Below are positions 8,640 through 17,405 of a stretch of DNA of 64,000 nt, one piece after another. Each line of letters opens with the position of its first letter. Within the stretch, counting starts at the first letter, position 1. This DNA comes from Lentisphaeria bacterium (GTDB lineage Bacteria > Verrucomicrobiota > Lentisphaeria > Oligosphaerales > Oligosphaeraceae). Made by a program: the position numbers and the translations under genes. Location: the NCBI GenBank assembly GCA_016287975.1, contig JAEEXV010000075.1, positions 7,680 to 71,679 on the forward strand, written 5' to 3'. Below the pieces are notes generated by a model that worked only from the letters and a program-made list of their open reading frames with translations, was not told the origin of the DNA and did no database searches.

Positions 8640-9626
8640 TTATTTCCACTTGTCGCGGGTATCGGCGAGGGGGCGCAGCGGGCGCGAACGGCCGACGTCG
8701 GGGCGCCTGAAGGCGCTCGCAACCGCGTTGGGCAGGGATGCCTTCGCCCCCACGACCTGGGCCTGCATGCCCGTGGTTCGGGCCGTCATCTCCTGCGCGT
8801 TCGCGACGGCGCCAGCGCGGCGCTCCTCGGCGCGCGCCTGGGCGATGCGCTTGTCGGTCTCGGCCTGCAGGCTCTTGAGCCGCGCCGCCACATTGTCGAC
8901 GATGCTGACATCCTCGATGTCCAGCGACAAGATCTCGAAGCAGGTGCCGCGGTCGAGGCCGCGCTCCAGGATCGCGCGTGTGATCACGCCTGGATCCTCC
9001 ACGATCTCGCGGTGGGAGTTCGCGCGGCCGATCGTCGCCACGATGCCCTCGCCGACACGCGCCACGATCGTGTCCTCCATCGCCCCGCCGATCAGCCGGT
9101 CCAGGCGCGTGCGCACCGTGATGCGCGCGCGCACCGCCAGCGCGATGCCGTCCTTCGCGACCGACACCAGCCCGTGCGCGTTGCTTTCGCGCCCGCGCTG
9201 CGGCACCTGCAGAACGATGGGGCGGACATGCTGCTCGACCGCCTTGGCGACGTCGCGTCCCGCCAGCGCCAGCCGCGAGATCTCGCTGAAGCCGATGTTC
9301 AGCCCCGCCTTGTCGACCGCGATCGCCGCGCGCTGGACGCTCTGGAGCGTGCCGCCCGCCAGCACGTGGTCGGCCAGTTCGCTGCAGTCCACCTCCACCC
9401 CCGCCTTCCGCAGCACCTTCAGCGTCTGGAAGATCTCCCCTCGGTCGAGCCGCTGGAACTCCAGCACGAACATCCGATAGTAGCCCATCGGCACCCCCGC
9501 CGCGCGGCTCTCAATCCACATCGGCGTGAAGCGCCAGACATTGCCCACCACCCACACCAGCAGCAGCACCAGGCACACCCCCAGCAGCACCGCGCAAGAA
9601 ATCCCGAAAATCACCAGCGCATTCAT
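8640..9626 (-). CDS. floA: Flotillin-like protein FloA
   Basis: A 328-residue homologue of Bacillus FloA/YqfA (former UPF0365 family, usually ~330 residues). It has an N-terminal membrane segment (residues 3-28, VLLGVCLVLLLVWVVGNVW), then the conserved family core: VDKAGLNIGFSEISRLALAG, ARITVRTRLDRLIGGAMEDT, IVARVGEGIVATIG, and the alanine/glutamate-rich C-terminal helix ARAEERRAGAVANAQEMTAR. FloA organises functional membrane microdomains and influences membrane fluidity and secretion. No NfeD-type partner is beside it here. The C-terminus ends in a basic tail (SAFRRPDVGRSRPLRPL). Confidence 0.93.
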   Translation of the reverse strand: MNALVIFGISCAVLLGVCLVLLLVWVVGNVWRFTPMWIESRAAGVPMGYYRMFVLEFQRLDRGEIFQTLKVLRKAGVEVDCSELADHVLAGGTLQSVQRAAIAVDKAGLNIGFSEISRLALAGRDVAKAVEQHVRPIVLQVPQRGRESNAHGLVSVAKDGIALAVRARITVRTRLDRLIGGAMEDTIVARVGEGIVATIGRANSHREIVEDPGVITRAILERGLDRGTCFEILSLDIEDVSIVDNVAARLKSLQAETDKRIAQARAEERRAGAVANAQEMTARTTGMQAQVVGAKASLPNAVASAFRRPDVGRSRPLRPLADTRDKWK

Positions 9627-9630
9627 CGTC

Positions 9631-10047
9631 TCACTCCACAGTTCTCCGATTCGCCTTCAACTCCGAACGACGGCCCTTCTCCTCCCGCCGCTTCGCCTTC
9701 TGCGACTTCGGCACACTCGTCCGCCGACGCTTCACAGGCGGCGTCAGCGCCCGCGACAGCAACTCCCCCAGACGAGCCAGCGCCGCCTCGCGGTTCCGAC
9801 GCTGGCTCCGAAACTCCGTCGCCTCGATCACGATCTCCCCGTCCTGCGTACACCGCCGCCCCGCCAGCCTCCGCAGCCGCGCCCGCACCTCCTCCGAGAC
9901 CAAAGCCGATTCCGCGAACGCCCAGCGCAACTGCACGCCGCTGTCGCTCGTGTTCACCCCCTGCCCCCCTGGCCCCCTGCTGTGCATGCACGCAAAATGC
10001 AACTCCTCCCCAGGAGGCAGCAACTGCCCTCTCTCGTTCCCTTCCAT
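9631..10047 (-). CDS. arfB: Alternative ribosome-rescue factor / aminoacyl-tRNA hydrolase ArfB-like
   Basis: A 138-residue class I release-factor-like protein. It has the hydrolytic GGQ loop in SRGPGGQGVNTSDSGVQLRW (RGPGGQxVN signature) and a lysine/arginine-rich C-terminal tail (KRRRTSVPKSQKAKRREEKG) of the kind that enters the empty mRNA channel. It lacks the codon-recognition domain of RF1/RF2, so it should hydrolyse peptidyl-tRNA on stalled ribosomes. Start chosen at ATG 10047 (MEGNERGQLLP); an in-frame ATG at 10065 abuts the T-tract of the upstream terminator and is less likely to be on the mRNA. It ends 4 nt before floA starts, so the two are probably co-transcribed. Confidence 0.9.
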   Translation of the reverse strand: MEGNERGQLLPPGEELHFACMHSRGPGGQGVNTSDSGVQLRWAFAESALVSEEVRARLRRLAGRRCTQDGEIVIEATEFRSQRRNREAALARLGELLSRALTPPVKRRRTSVPKSQKAKRREEKGRRSELKANRRTVE

Positions 10048-10065
10048 CTCACGCGCCGCAGTCAT

Positions 10066-10122
10066 AAAAAAAGCCTCCCGGCCGATGCGGTGCCTGCGCA
10101 CCAACCACCCGCCCGGAGGCCT
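10066..10122 (-). terminator. Intrinsic terminator of the small basic protein gene
   Basis: On the minus strand GCCTCC (10120-10115) pairs with GGAGGC (10078-10073), followed directly by seven T (10072-10066). The long loop contains further pairing. It lies 26 nt after the stop of the 62-residue gene and ends just before arfB. Confidence 0.75.
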
Positions 10123-10147
10123 TCAGCGTCAAAACAGCCGCAAGCGA

Positions 10148-10336
10148 CTATTTCTTGCCTTTCTTCGCGCCCTTCAGATAGGCCTCGGCCTCAGCGGCCT
10201 TGACGAAAACGGTCAGCGAACGCCCGTCTTTGGTCGCGCCCTTGAAAGCGTAGCGGCCATTGTCGAACTTCACGCAATCGATCACTTCGGCGTCAACTTT
10301 CTTGCGGGCTTTGACATCCCAGAAGGTCTTCTTCAT
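10148..10336 (-). CDS. Small basic protein, unknown function
   Basis: A 62-residue protein starting MKKTFWDVKARKKVDAEV, preceded by the SD-like GAGGA about 10 nt upstream. It is rich in lysine and ends AYLKGAKKGKK. The alternating pattern in KFDNGRYAFKGATKDGRSLT and LTVFVK suggests a small beta-barrel or OB/SH3-like fold with possible nucleic-acid or ribosome binding. No family recognised with certainty. It has its own promoter (10474-10447) and a strong terminator, so it is a monocistronic, probably highly expressed gene. Confidence 0.7.
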   Translation of the reverse strand: MKKTFWDVKARKKVDAEVIDCVKFDNGRYAFKGATKDGRSLTVFVKAAEAEAYLKGAKKGKK

Positions 10337-10446
10337 TCTGGCGGATCCTCTTGTTGGTGGATTGGTTGGGGAACGCCCCCTATGCCGCAGGCAAAAACCA
10401 GACACCTGGACAATCCCAAATGCCCTTTTTTGCGGCTCTGTTGAAA

Positions 10447-10474
10447 AATGTATCCCATGTTTTCATTTTCGCAA
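10447..10474 (-). promoter_or_regulatory. Sigma-70-type promoter of small basic protein gene
   Basis: On the minus strand -35 TTGCGA (10474-10469), 16-bp spacer, -10 TACATT (10452-10447). Transcription would give a leader of about 105 nt before the ATG at 10336. Confidence 0.5.
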
Positions 10475-10617
10475 GCCGTTTTCAAGCATTTATGACACTT
10501 TTTTTCGTTTTTTTTCCAAAAATCCCCGAAAATCCCCGTTTTCCAGCGTAAAACAACCCGCGCCGCCCCACCGCCCCCCCGATGTTTCAAATGCCAGTTT
10601 CAAACAAGTTTTCCAAG

Positions 10618-10637
10618 ATGCGGTATATTAACCGCAT
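10618..10637 (+). promoter_or_regulatory. Palindromic operator over the tetR -10 box
   Basis: Perfect inverted repeat ATGCGGT-ATATTA-ACCGCAT with 7-bp arms. It encloses the -10 hexamer TATATT (10624-10629) and lies 37 nt upstream of the tetR start. Position and symmetry are those of an autoregulatory TetR-family operator. Binding is inferred. Confidence 0.7.
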
Positions 10638-10673
10638 TTCCCCACCACTTCCCCCCTCACCAGACGGAGCCAG

Positions 10674-11363
10674 ATGGCCAGAGCAACCGTAAAAGAAGAT
10701 AGGAACGACGTGCGCAAGCGGCTGCTGCGCACGGGGCTGCGCCTTTTCTCGCAGAAGGGGTTTGACGGCGCGACCGTGCGCGAGATCTGCGACGAGGCGG
10801 AGAGCAACCTGGCGGCGATCAACTACTACTTCGGGGACAAGACGGGCTATTTCCAGTCCGTGCGCGCCTACGCTCGCGACCTGCTGCACGAGATCACGCG
10901 CGACATCCTGGAGGACCAGGTGGACGCGGATCCGTGGGGAACGCTGCGGCGGCACATCTCCGTCCTGCTCAGCAGTTCCTACGACAACACGCTGTTCCAG
11001 GCGGCTCGCCTCCGCATGCGCGAACTGCTGGACATCGAGCGCATGGCGCTGTTCCCGAAGGACGACGCCGAGGAGCAGCAGAGGGTGCAGTTCGACGGGC
11101 AGATCACGCGCCTGATGTCCGCCCTCCTCGGCCCCGAGGCCGCCACCCCGCGCAACCTCACCCTGCTGCGCTACACCTATTTCAGCATGAGCCTCTTCCT
11201 CATCATCCAGAACCACCTCGACGAGCATTTCCAGGGCGACGAAGGCATCCGCCTCAGCGCCCTGGTCACCCGCGACGAGCTGGCCGACTTCATCCTCGCC
11301 ACCATCCGCCGCTCCGTCCACGAAATGCAGCACCCCTCTCCCGCGCAGCCACCCCTTTCCTGA
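10674..11363 (+). CDS. TetR/AcrR-family repressor of the efflux operon
   Basis: A 229-residue regulator. The N-terminal helix-turn-helix (residues ~12-60) shows the family pattern: LLRTGLRLFSQKGFDGATVR, EICDEAESNLAAINYYFGDK, TGYFQSV. The C-terminal ligand domain contains RLRMRELLDIERMAL, like CerR/DUF1956-type TetR proteins. The gene is followed 53 nt later by a TolC/adaptor/RND operon on the same strand, the classic arrangement of a local efflux repressor. A perfect palindrome across its -10 box suggests autoregulation, and read-through would place the pump genes under the same control. Confidence 0.88.
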   Translation: MARATVKEDRNDVRKRLLRTGLRLFSQKGFDGATVREICDEAESNLAAINYYFGDKTGYFQSVRAYARDLLHEITRDILEDQVDADPWGTLRRHISVLLSSSYDNTLFQAARLRMRELLDIERMALFPKDDAEEQQRVQFDGQITRLMSALLGPEAATPRNLTLLRYTYFSMSLFLIIQNHLDEHFQGDEGIRLSALVTRDELADFILATIRRSVHEMQHPSPAQPPLS

Positions 11364-11416
11364 CACAAGTCCCCGACACAATTTTCCAGTCCAACCGCCG
11401 TTTACTTTACAACATC

Positions 11417-12727
11417 ATGAAACACCTCGCCCATATCCTGCTTCCGCTTCTGCTCCTCCTCGCCGCCCCGCTGCCCGCAGGCGACAAACTCAAACTCACC
11501 CTGGATGAGGCGAAGGCGATCGCCCTCAAGAACAACCCGACGCTGGCCCGCGCGAAGGCCAGCATCGAGGCCGCGCGCGCCGCGATCGAGCAGGCCACCG
11601 CAGCCTACTATCCCTCCGTCGACCTCTCCGCAGGGGCAACCCGCCTGCGCGACTATCCCACCCGCCCCAACCGCGACTACGACAACACCACCCAGTACTC
11701 CCTCGGCCTCTCCGCCAGCTGGCTCATCTACAACGGCGGCGCGCGCGAGTTCAGCTACCTCATCGCGAAGGCAGGCGGCGAAACCGCCCTCCAGGAGCAC
11801 GCCGACGCCCGACGCACCCTCCTTGAAAACGTCTCCTACGCCTTCTATATCGTCGTCCAGTCCCAGAACGCCATGGACATCGCCAAGCAGGACGCCGAGT
11901 TCAACCGCCAGCTCCTCGAAGATTCCAAGAAGAAGCTCGACCTGGGCGTCGCCAAGCAGAGCGAGGTGCTGAACTTCAAGTACCAGGTCGAGAAGGCCGA
12001 GATCAACTACATCTCCTCCGAGGAGACCTGGCGCAACGCCTGCATCGCCCTGGGGCAGCTGCTCGTCATCGAGCAGGAGTCCATCTGGGACGCCATCGAA
12101 CTGGCCCCCGCCACCGCCGACCCCGCCAAGGTGCCGCCCGCCGACGTCAAGGCCATGCTGCACTACGCCGCCGAGCACCGCCCCGACCTCAAGCAGGCCG
12201 AGCAGGAGGTGCTCCGCGCCGAATACGGCGTCTCCCTCGCCAGGTCCACCTGGCAGCCGACCGTCTCCGCCTTCTACAACTACGACTTCCAGCGCACCCA
12301 CTCCGCGCGCTTCAACACCCACTACGACCGCGGCGTCACCTTCGGCGTCTCCGCCTCCTGGAACATCTTCGGCGGCGGCGCCACCACCGCCGCCGTCTCC
12401 GCCGCGCAGGCGCAGCTCGACGCCGCCCGCGAGGCCCTGAACACCATCCGCCTGGCCGTCAACGCCAATGTCCGCGAATGCTGCATCCGCCTGGAGACCA
12501 ACCGACGCACCCTCGAAAAGCAGATCCAGCTCCACGAGATCGCCAAGCAGATCCGCGACCTCGTCCACGAGGAGTACCTCGGCGGCACCGCCACCATCAC
12601 CCGCCTCAACGAGGTCCAGACCGACCTCACCAACGCCGCCAACGCCAAATCCATCGCCGAGGTCAGCCTCCTCAACAGCATCGAGCGCCTCGCCGCCGCC
12701 ACCGGCCAGAACCTCCAAGCCAAATAA
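11417..12727 (+). CDS. TolC-family outer-membrane efflux protein
   Basis: A 436-residue outer-membrane channel subunit. It has a signal peptide MKHLAHILLPLLLLLAAPLPAG, then two outer-membrane efflux repeats: LTLDEAKAIALKNNPTLARA near residue 27 and the second around residues 250-430 (HRPDLKQAEQEVLRAEYGVS). ATYYPSVDLS-like segments (ATAAYYPSVDLSAG and TWQPTVSAFYNYDF) are the beta-barrel strands. Start chosen at ATG 11417 because it begins a clear signal peptide; the same frame is open upstream through tetR. It is first in the unit with the adaptor, pump and P-II-like gene, and forms the outer-membrane exit of the complex. Confidence 0.92.
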   Translation: MKHLAHILLPLLLLLAAPLPAGDKLKLTLDEAKAIALKNNPTLARAKASIEAARAAIEQATAAYYPSVDLSAGATRLRDYPTRPNRDYDNTTQYSLGLSASWLIYNGGAREFSYLIAKAGGETALQEHADARRTLLENVSYAFYIVVQSQNAMDIAKQDAEFNRQLLEDSKKKLDLGVAKQSEVLNFKYQVEKAEINYISSEETWRNACIALGQLLVIEQESIWDAIELAPATADPAKVPPADVKAMLHYAAEHRPDLKQAEQEVLRAEYGVSLARSTWQPTVSAFYNYDFQRTHSARFNTHYDRGVTFGVSASWNIFGGGATTAAVSAAQAQLDAAREALNTIRLAVNANVRECCIRLETNRRTLEKQIQLHEIAKQIRDLVHEEYLGGTATITRLNEVQTDLTNAANAKSIAEVSLLNSIERLAAATGQNLQAK

Positions 12728-12733
12728 ACTAAT

Positions 12734-14212
12734 ATGAAAGCAATCCGCGCCCTCCTCGCCATCCTCTGCGTCGCCGCCATCCTCGCAGGCGCCGTCTACG
12801 GAATGCGCCGCATCGCCGCCTACCGCGACGCCGCCCAGAAGAGCGCCGCGGGCAGACGCTCCACCGCCGTCACCGTGCGCACGGGGAAAGTCGGCCAGGC
12901 CGACCTCCGCAACGTCCTCACCTTCAACGGAGACATCGAGGCCATCCGCACCGTCGACATCATGCCGCGCGTCAGCGGACGCCTCCTCAAACTCGAACTC
13001 GAGGACGGGCGCCCCGTCGAGGAAGGCGTCTATTTCAGGGAGGGGACCCTCATCGCCCGTCTCGACGACCGCGAATACCACGCCAAGCTCTCCAGCGCCA
13101 AGGCCGCCGTCAGCCAGGCAGACGCCGCCGTCAGCCAGGCGCAGGCAGGCCTCGCCTCCGCCAAGGCCGCCAAGTCCTCCGCCGAGGCCGCCCTCATCGC
13201 CGCCAAGGCAGAACTCGAACAGCAGCGCTCCAGCCTCCTGAGCGCCAAGGCCGCCGTCGCCTCCGCCCAGGCCAGCTTCGCCGACAAGGAGCGCGAGCGC
13301 AAGCGCCAGCAGAACCTCGTCGACAAGAAGGCCGCGACCCAGCAGAGCCTCGACCAGGCCATCACCGCCTTCGACCAGGCCGTCGCCGCCCTCCGCCGCG
13401 CCGAGGCCGACCAGCAGACCGCCGAGGCCAGGATCGCCTCCGCCGACGCCGCCATCGCCAAGTCCGACGCCGCCGTCCAGCAGTCCGACGCCGCCGTCCA
13501 GCAGGCCGCCGCGGGCCTGAAGCAGGCCGAGGCCGCGCGCGAGAAGGCCAAGGCGCAGGAGGAGGAGGCCCAGCTGAACTACGACGAGACCCGCATCTAC
13601 GCCCCGATGAACGGCATCATCAGCAAGAAGCACATCGACCCGGGCGCGATGGTGTCGAGCACCACGCCCATCGTCTCGCAGGTCTCCATCGCCACCGTCA
13701 AGGTCGTCATCTCCATCCCCGTCAACCACCTCTCCCACATCATCCCGAAGGACGTCCGCCTCCGCGACGGCAAGCCCGCCGCCACGCCCACCACCGCCAC
13801 CCTGCGCACCGCCGCGCTGCCTGGCCGCGCCATCGACTGCACCGTCGAGAAGATCTATCCGACCGTCAACGCCGTCACCCGCACCGCCCAGGTCGAGTTC
13901 CGCGTCCAGAACATCCGCGGCGACCAGGGCATGTTCATGCTCCGCCCTGGGATGTACGCCACCGTCGAACTCCTGCTGGAGGAGCGCAAGCAGGTCACCG
14001 CCGTCGACATCGCCCTCCCCGTCCGCAACCGCGACCGCCAGCTCGTCTATGTCTGCGAGGGCGACCATGTCAAGGCCGTGCCCGTCAAGCTCGGCGTGCG
14101 CTTCGGCGACCTCGTCGAGATCACCGAGGGGCTCAAGCCCGGCCAGGAGATCGTCACCCAGGGGCAGCACCGCCTCACCGACGGCGCCGCCATCCAGCGC
14201 GTCAACGACTGA
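12734..14212 (+). CDS. RND efflux periplasmic adaptor (membrane-fusion protein)
   Basis: A 492-residue HlyD/AcrA-type adaptor. An N-terminal membrane or signal segment (AILCVAAILAGAVYGM) is followed by the biotinyl-lipoyl half-motif VSGRLLKLELEDGRPVEEG and a very long alanine-rich helical hairpin (about 115-290) with repeated units such as AVSQADAAVSQAQAGL. The second lipoyl half is APMNGIISKKHIDPGAMV, followed by beta-barrel and membrane-proximal domains (RPGMYATVELLLEERKQV, EITEGLKPGQEIVTQG). The hairpin is longer than in AcrA (397 residues), suggesting a taller contact to its TolC partner. It lies 6 nt after tolC and 33 nt before the pump gene. Confidence 0.93.
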   Translation: MKAIRALLAILCVAAILAGAVYGMRRIAAYRDAAQKSAAGRRSTAVTVRTGKVGQADLRNVLTFNGDIEAIRTVDIMPRVSGRLLKLELEDGRPVEEGVYFREGTLIARLDDREYHAKLSSAKAAVSQADAAVSQAQAGLASAKAAKSSAEAALIAAKAELEQQRSSLLSAKAAVASAQASFADKERERKRQQNLVDKKAATQQSLDQAITAFDQAVAALRRAEADQQTAEARIASADAAIAKSDAAVQQSDAAVQQAAAGLKQAEAAREKAKAQEEEAQLNYDETRIYAPMNGIISKKHIDPGAMVSSTTPIVSQVSIATVKVVISIPVNHLSHIIPKDVRLRDGKPAATPTTATLRTAALPGRAIDCTVEKIYPTVNAVTRTAQVEFRVQNIRGDQGMFMLRPGMYATVELLLEERKQVTAVDIALPVRNRDRQLVYVCEGDHVKAVPVKLGVRFGDLVEITEGLKPGQEIVTQGQHRLTDGAAIQRVND

Positions 14213-14245
14213 CCCCCATCATGGCCTCCACCCTATAGCCGCACT

Positions 14246-17200
14246 ATGAAACTCCCAGAATTCGGTGTAACCAGGCCAGTCGCCACCTCGATGCTCTTCC
14301 TCGCCGTGCTGCTGCTCGGCGTCATCTGCTTCTACAAGCTCGGCATCGACCTCATGCCCGACATCGAGCCCACCCGCATCACCGTCATGACCACCTGGGA
14401 GGGCGCCTCCGCCGAGGACGTCGAGACCAAGGTCACGCGCGTCCTCGAAAAACGCCTCGGCTCCGTCTCCAACCTCGACGAAATCCGCTCCAACAGCTCC
14501 GAGGGCTCCTCCACCATCAACTGCACCTTCACCTGGGGCACCAACATCGACGAGGCCTCCAACGACGTGCGCAGCAAGGTCGACATGGCCGAACGCAGCC
14601 TCCCCGACGACGTCGACAAGCCCACCATCTTCAAGTTCGACTCCGCCGACATGCCCATCATGACCATCGGCGTCACCGCGAAGGAATCCATCGAGAAACT
14701 CTATGACATCGTCGACGACGAGGTCGCACAGCCGCTGCAGCGCCTCGACGGCGTCGGCTCCGTCCAGGTCTTCGGCGGCCTCAACCGCCAGATCAACGTC
14801 ATCCTCTCCCGCGAGAAGCTCGCGGGATACGGCCTCACCCTCGCCGACATCGAGAAGGCCATCGCCGACGAGAACAAGACCCTCCCCGCAGGCACCCTCA
14901 AGCTCAGCTCCGTCGAATACACCATCCGCATCCTCGGCGAATACGTCGACCCCGCCCAGCTGCGCGAAATCCCCCTCCTGCGCCAGAACGGCTCCATCCT
15001 CCGCCTCAAGGACGTCGCGGTGGTCGAGGACGCCTTCAAGGAGGTCACCCAGTATGTCGAGACCATGAGCCGCGACGGCCTCATCATGATCGTCCAGAAG
15101 CGCACGGGCGCCAACTCCGTCGCCGTCTGCCAGGCAGTCCGCGAGGAACTCAAACGCCTGGAGGAGGTCATCCCGCGCGACATCAAGTTCTACGTCGTCA
15201 ACGACTCCTCCACCTTCATCACCCAGTCCGTCAACAACGTCAAGGGCACCGTCCTCTGGGGCGGGCTCTTCGTCATCATCGTCTCGTTCCTCTTCCTGCG
15301 CTCGCTGCGCTCCTCGCTGGTGATCGCGCTCACGATCCCGTTCTCGCTCATCATCGCCTTCTGCTTCATGTATTTCATGGGCTGGACCATCAACATGATC
15401 AGCCTCTCCGCGCTCGCCATCGCCATCGGCATGGTCGTCGACAACGCCATCGTCGTCCTCGAGAACATCTCCAGCCAGATCGCGCGGGGCGTCCGCGTGC
15501 GCGAGGCCTCCATGTTCGCCGCCTCCGAGGTCGGCCTCTCCCTCATCGCCTCCACCGCCACCACCATCTGCGTCTTCCTCCCACTCGTCTTCGTGCAGGG
15601 GCCCACAGGCATCATCTTCCGCCAGCTCGGCGGCCTCGTCACCGCCACCCTCCTCGCCTCCTTCTGCTGCGCCCTCATGCTCACCCCCATGCTCTCCAGC
15701 AAGCTCCTCCGCCCCGCGGCGCCAGACACGCCAGGCGAGAAGCCATCCCCGATGCGCCGCCTCTTCCGCTGGTCCGAGAACCTCTTCCTGCGCGTCGAGG
15801 GGGCATACGGCTGGCTCCTCTCCTGGTGCCTGCGCCACCGCTTCCTGGTCATCCTCGCGGGCACCTGCATCGTCGCCGCAGGCCTCCTCGCCATCCCCTT
15901 CGTCGGCACCGAGTTCACCCCCGACCAGGACACCGGCGAGATGGAGATCCAGTTCCAGCTGCCCGTCTCCACCCGCGCCGAACTCACCGCCGAGACCGCG
16001 CGCCGCATCACCCGCCTCGTCTATGAAAAGGAGAAGCTCCTCCTTGAAAAATACAAGGGCAGGGGCGGCATCGCGCCCGACGAGTACGGCGCGCCGCGCA
16101 CGACGGGCATCCGCTACGACAACTGGCGCGCAGGCAACTCCTCGCGGGGCTGGGGCAACCGCGGCTCCCACAGCGGCCGCGTGAACATCCGCCTCATCCC
16201 GCGCGAGGAGCGCCCCTACGGCACCGCCGAGCTCGCCAACGAGGTCCTCAAGGAACTGCGCACCTGGCCCTCCCTCGACCGCATCTTCCTCTCCACCTCC
16301 AACCGCCTGATGAACATGATGATGGGCGGCTCCAACGAAAAGCCCATCATCGTCCGCGTCCTCGGCTACGACCTCGACACCACCCTCAACATCGCGGGGC
16401 AGATCAAGGACCTCTGCCACGACATCCGCGGCGCCGTCGACCCCACCATCACCTTCGACAACGGAAACCGCGAAATCGTCATCAACATCGACCGCGACGC
16501 GGCCGCCGCCCTCGGCGTCAACGTCAACGAAATCGTCTCCTCCATCCGCACCCTCTTCTACGGCCGCACCGCCTCCGAGTTCCGCCAGGGCGAGGACGAA
16601 TACGACATCTTCATCCAGCTCGGGGAAGGCGAGCGCCGCACCGTCAACGACCTGCTCAACTCCGAAATCACCGTCGGCGGCAACCGCATCCGCATCGACG
16701 CCTTCGCCACCATCACCGAGGAGCTCGGCCCCGTCACCATCAACCGCATCGACCAGGAGCGCTGCGTCACCCTCCAGGTCGACATCTACGGACGCTCCCT
16801 CGGCGAGGTCGCCAACGACCTCAAGCACGCCATCAACACCCAGATCCTCCTCCCGCAGGGCGTCTCCATCGACTACGCGGGGCAGATCAAGGAGCAGGAC
16901 AAGTCCTTCGGCGACCTCACCCTGATGCTCGTCCTCGGCGTCTTCCTCGTCTACATGGTCATGGCCGCCCAGTTCGAATCCCACACCGCCCCCTTCATCG
17001 TCATGTTCTCCATCCCGTTCGCCTTCGCGGGCGCCATCTTCGCCCTCGGCCTCTTCGGCCTCACCCTCAACATCATGAGCTTCATCGGGCTCATCATGCT
17101 CGTCGGCACCGTCGTCAACAACGCCATCGTCCTCATCGACTTCATCGACATCCTCCGAGCCCGAGGCGAAAAGGTCCTCGACGCCATCTCGCACGCAGGC

Positions 17201-17398
17201 CGCGCCCGCCTCCGCCCCGTCCTCATGACCACCCTCACCACCATCTTCGGCATGCTCCCCATGGCCCTCTCCCAGGCCACCGGCGCCGAAATGTGGCAGC
17301 CCCTCGCCGTCTGCATCATCGGCGGCCTCGCCCTATCCACCCTCGTCACCCTCGCCTTCATCCCGACCCTCTACTCCTTCTGCATCAAGGACAGGTAG
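14246..17398 (+). CDS. RND-family efflux transporter (HAE1/AcrB-like)
   Basis: A 1050-residue inner-membrane pump with the twelve-helix, two-porter-domain layout. The N-terminus PVATSMLFLAVLLLGVI and the paired motifs VDNAIVVLENISSQ (TM4) and VNNAIVLIDFID (TM10) are diagnostic. The AcrB proton-relay pair Asp407-Asp408 reads Asp-Asn here, and the Lys940 position reads Asn, a variant found in many RND pumps outside the Proteobacteria, so proton coupling may use a reduced set of residues. The second porter half carries an insert with GRGGIAPDEYGAPRT and a Gly/Ser/Arg-rich loop. Drug or lipid-like substrates are likely. It is followed 7 nt later by a P-II-like gene. Confidence 0.92.
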   Translation: MKLPEFGVTRPVATSMLFLAVLLLGVICFYKLGIDLMPDIEPTRITVMTTWEGASAEDVETKVTRVLEKRLGSVSNLDEIRSNSSEGSSTINCTFTWGTNIDEASNDVRSKVDMAERSLPDDVDKPTIFKFDSADMPIMTIGVTAKESIEKLYDIVDDEVAQPLQRLDGVGSVQVFGGLNRQINVILSREKLAGYGLTLADIEKAIADENKTLPAGTLKLSSVEYTIRILGEYVDPAQLREIPLLRQNGSILRLKDVAVVEDAFKEVTQYVETMSRDGLIMIVQKRTGANSVAVCQAVREELKRLEEVIPRDIKFYVVNDSSTFITQSVNNVKGTVLWGGLFVIIVSFLFLRSLRSSLVIALTIPFSLIIAFCFMYFMGWTINMISLSALAIAIGMVVDNAIVVLENISSQIARGVRVREASMFAASEVGLSLIASTATTICVFLPLVFVQGPTGIIFRQLGGLVTATLLASFCCALMLTPMLSSKLLRPAAPDTPGEKPSPMRRLFRWSENLFLRVEGAYGWLLSWCLRHRFLVILAGTCIVAAGLLAIPFVGTEFTPDQDTGEMEIQFQLPVSTRAELTAETARRITRLVYEKEKLLLEKYKGRGGIAPDEYGAPRTTGIRYDNWRAGNSSRGWGNRGSHSGRVNIRLIPREERPYGTAELANEVLKELRTWPSLDRIFLSTSNRLMNMMMGGSNEKPIIVRVLGYDLDTTLNIAGQIKDLCHDIRGAVDPTITFDNGNREIVINIDRDAAAALGVNVNEIVSSIRTLFYGRTASEFRQGEDEYDIFIQLGEGERRTVNDLLNSEITVGGNRIRIDAFATITEELGPVTINRIDQERCVTLQVDIYGRSLGEVANDLKHAINTQILLPQGVSIDYAGQIKEQDKSFGDLTLMLVLGVFLVYMVMAAQFESHTAPFIVMFSIPFAFAGAIFALGLFGLTLNIMSFIGLIMLVGTVVNNAIVLIDFIDILRARGEKVLDAISHAGRARLRPVLMTTLTTIFGMLPMALSQATGAEMWQPLAVCIIGGLALSTLVTLAFIPTLYSFCIKDR

Positions 17399-17405
17399 GC
17401 CCGCC

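Larger units (their letters stand above)
10337..10673. other. AT-rich divergent intergenic region
   Basis: A 337-bp gap, one of the least GC-rich stretches in the window, with long T runs at 10499-10521. It holds the minus-strand promoter of the small basic gene and, near the right end, the tetR -10 box within a palindrome. A TTTCAAA heptamer occurs at 10585-10591 and again at 10598-10604. No gene seen. Confidence 0.7.

Noticed and set aside
14219..17194. Long minus-strand open frame of 991 codons opposite the RND pump
   Set aside because: It is the complementary shadow of a high-GC gene: Asp/Glu/Gly/Ala-biased, with no domain; the plus-strand RND product is unmistakable.
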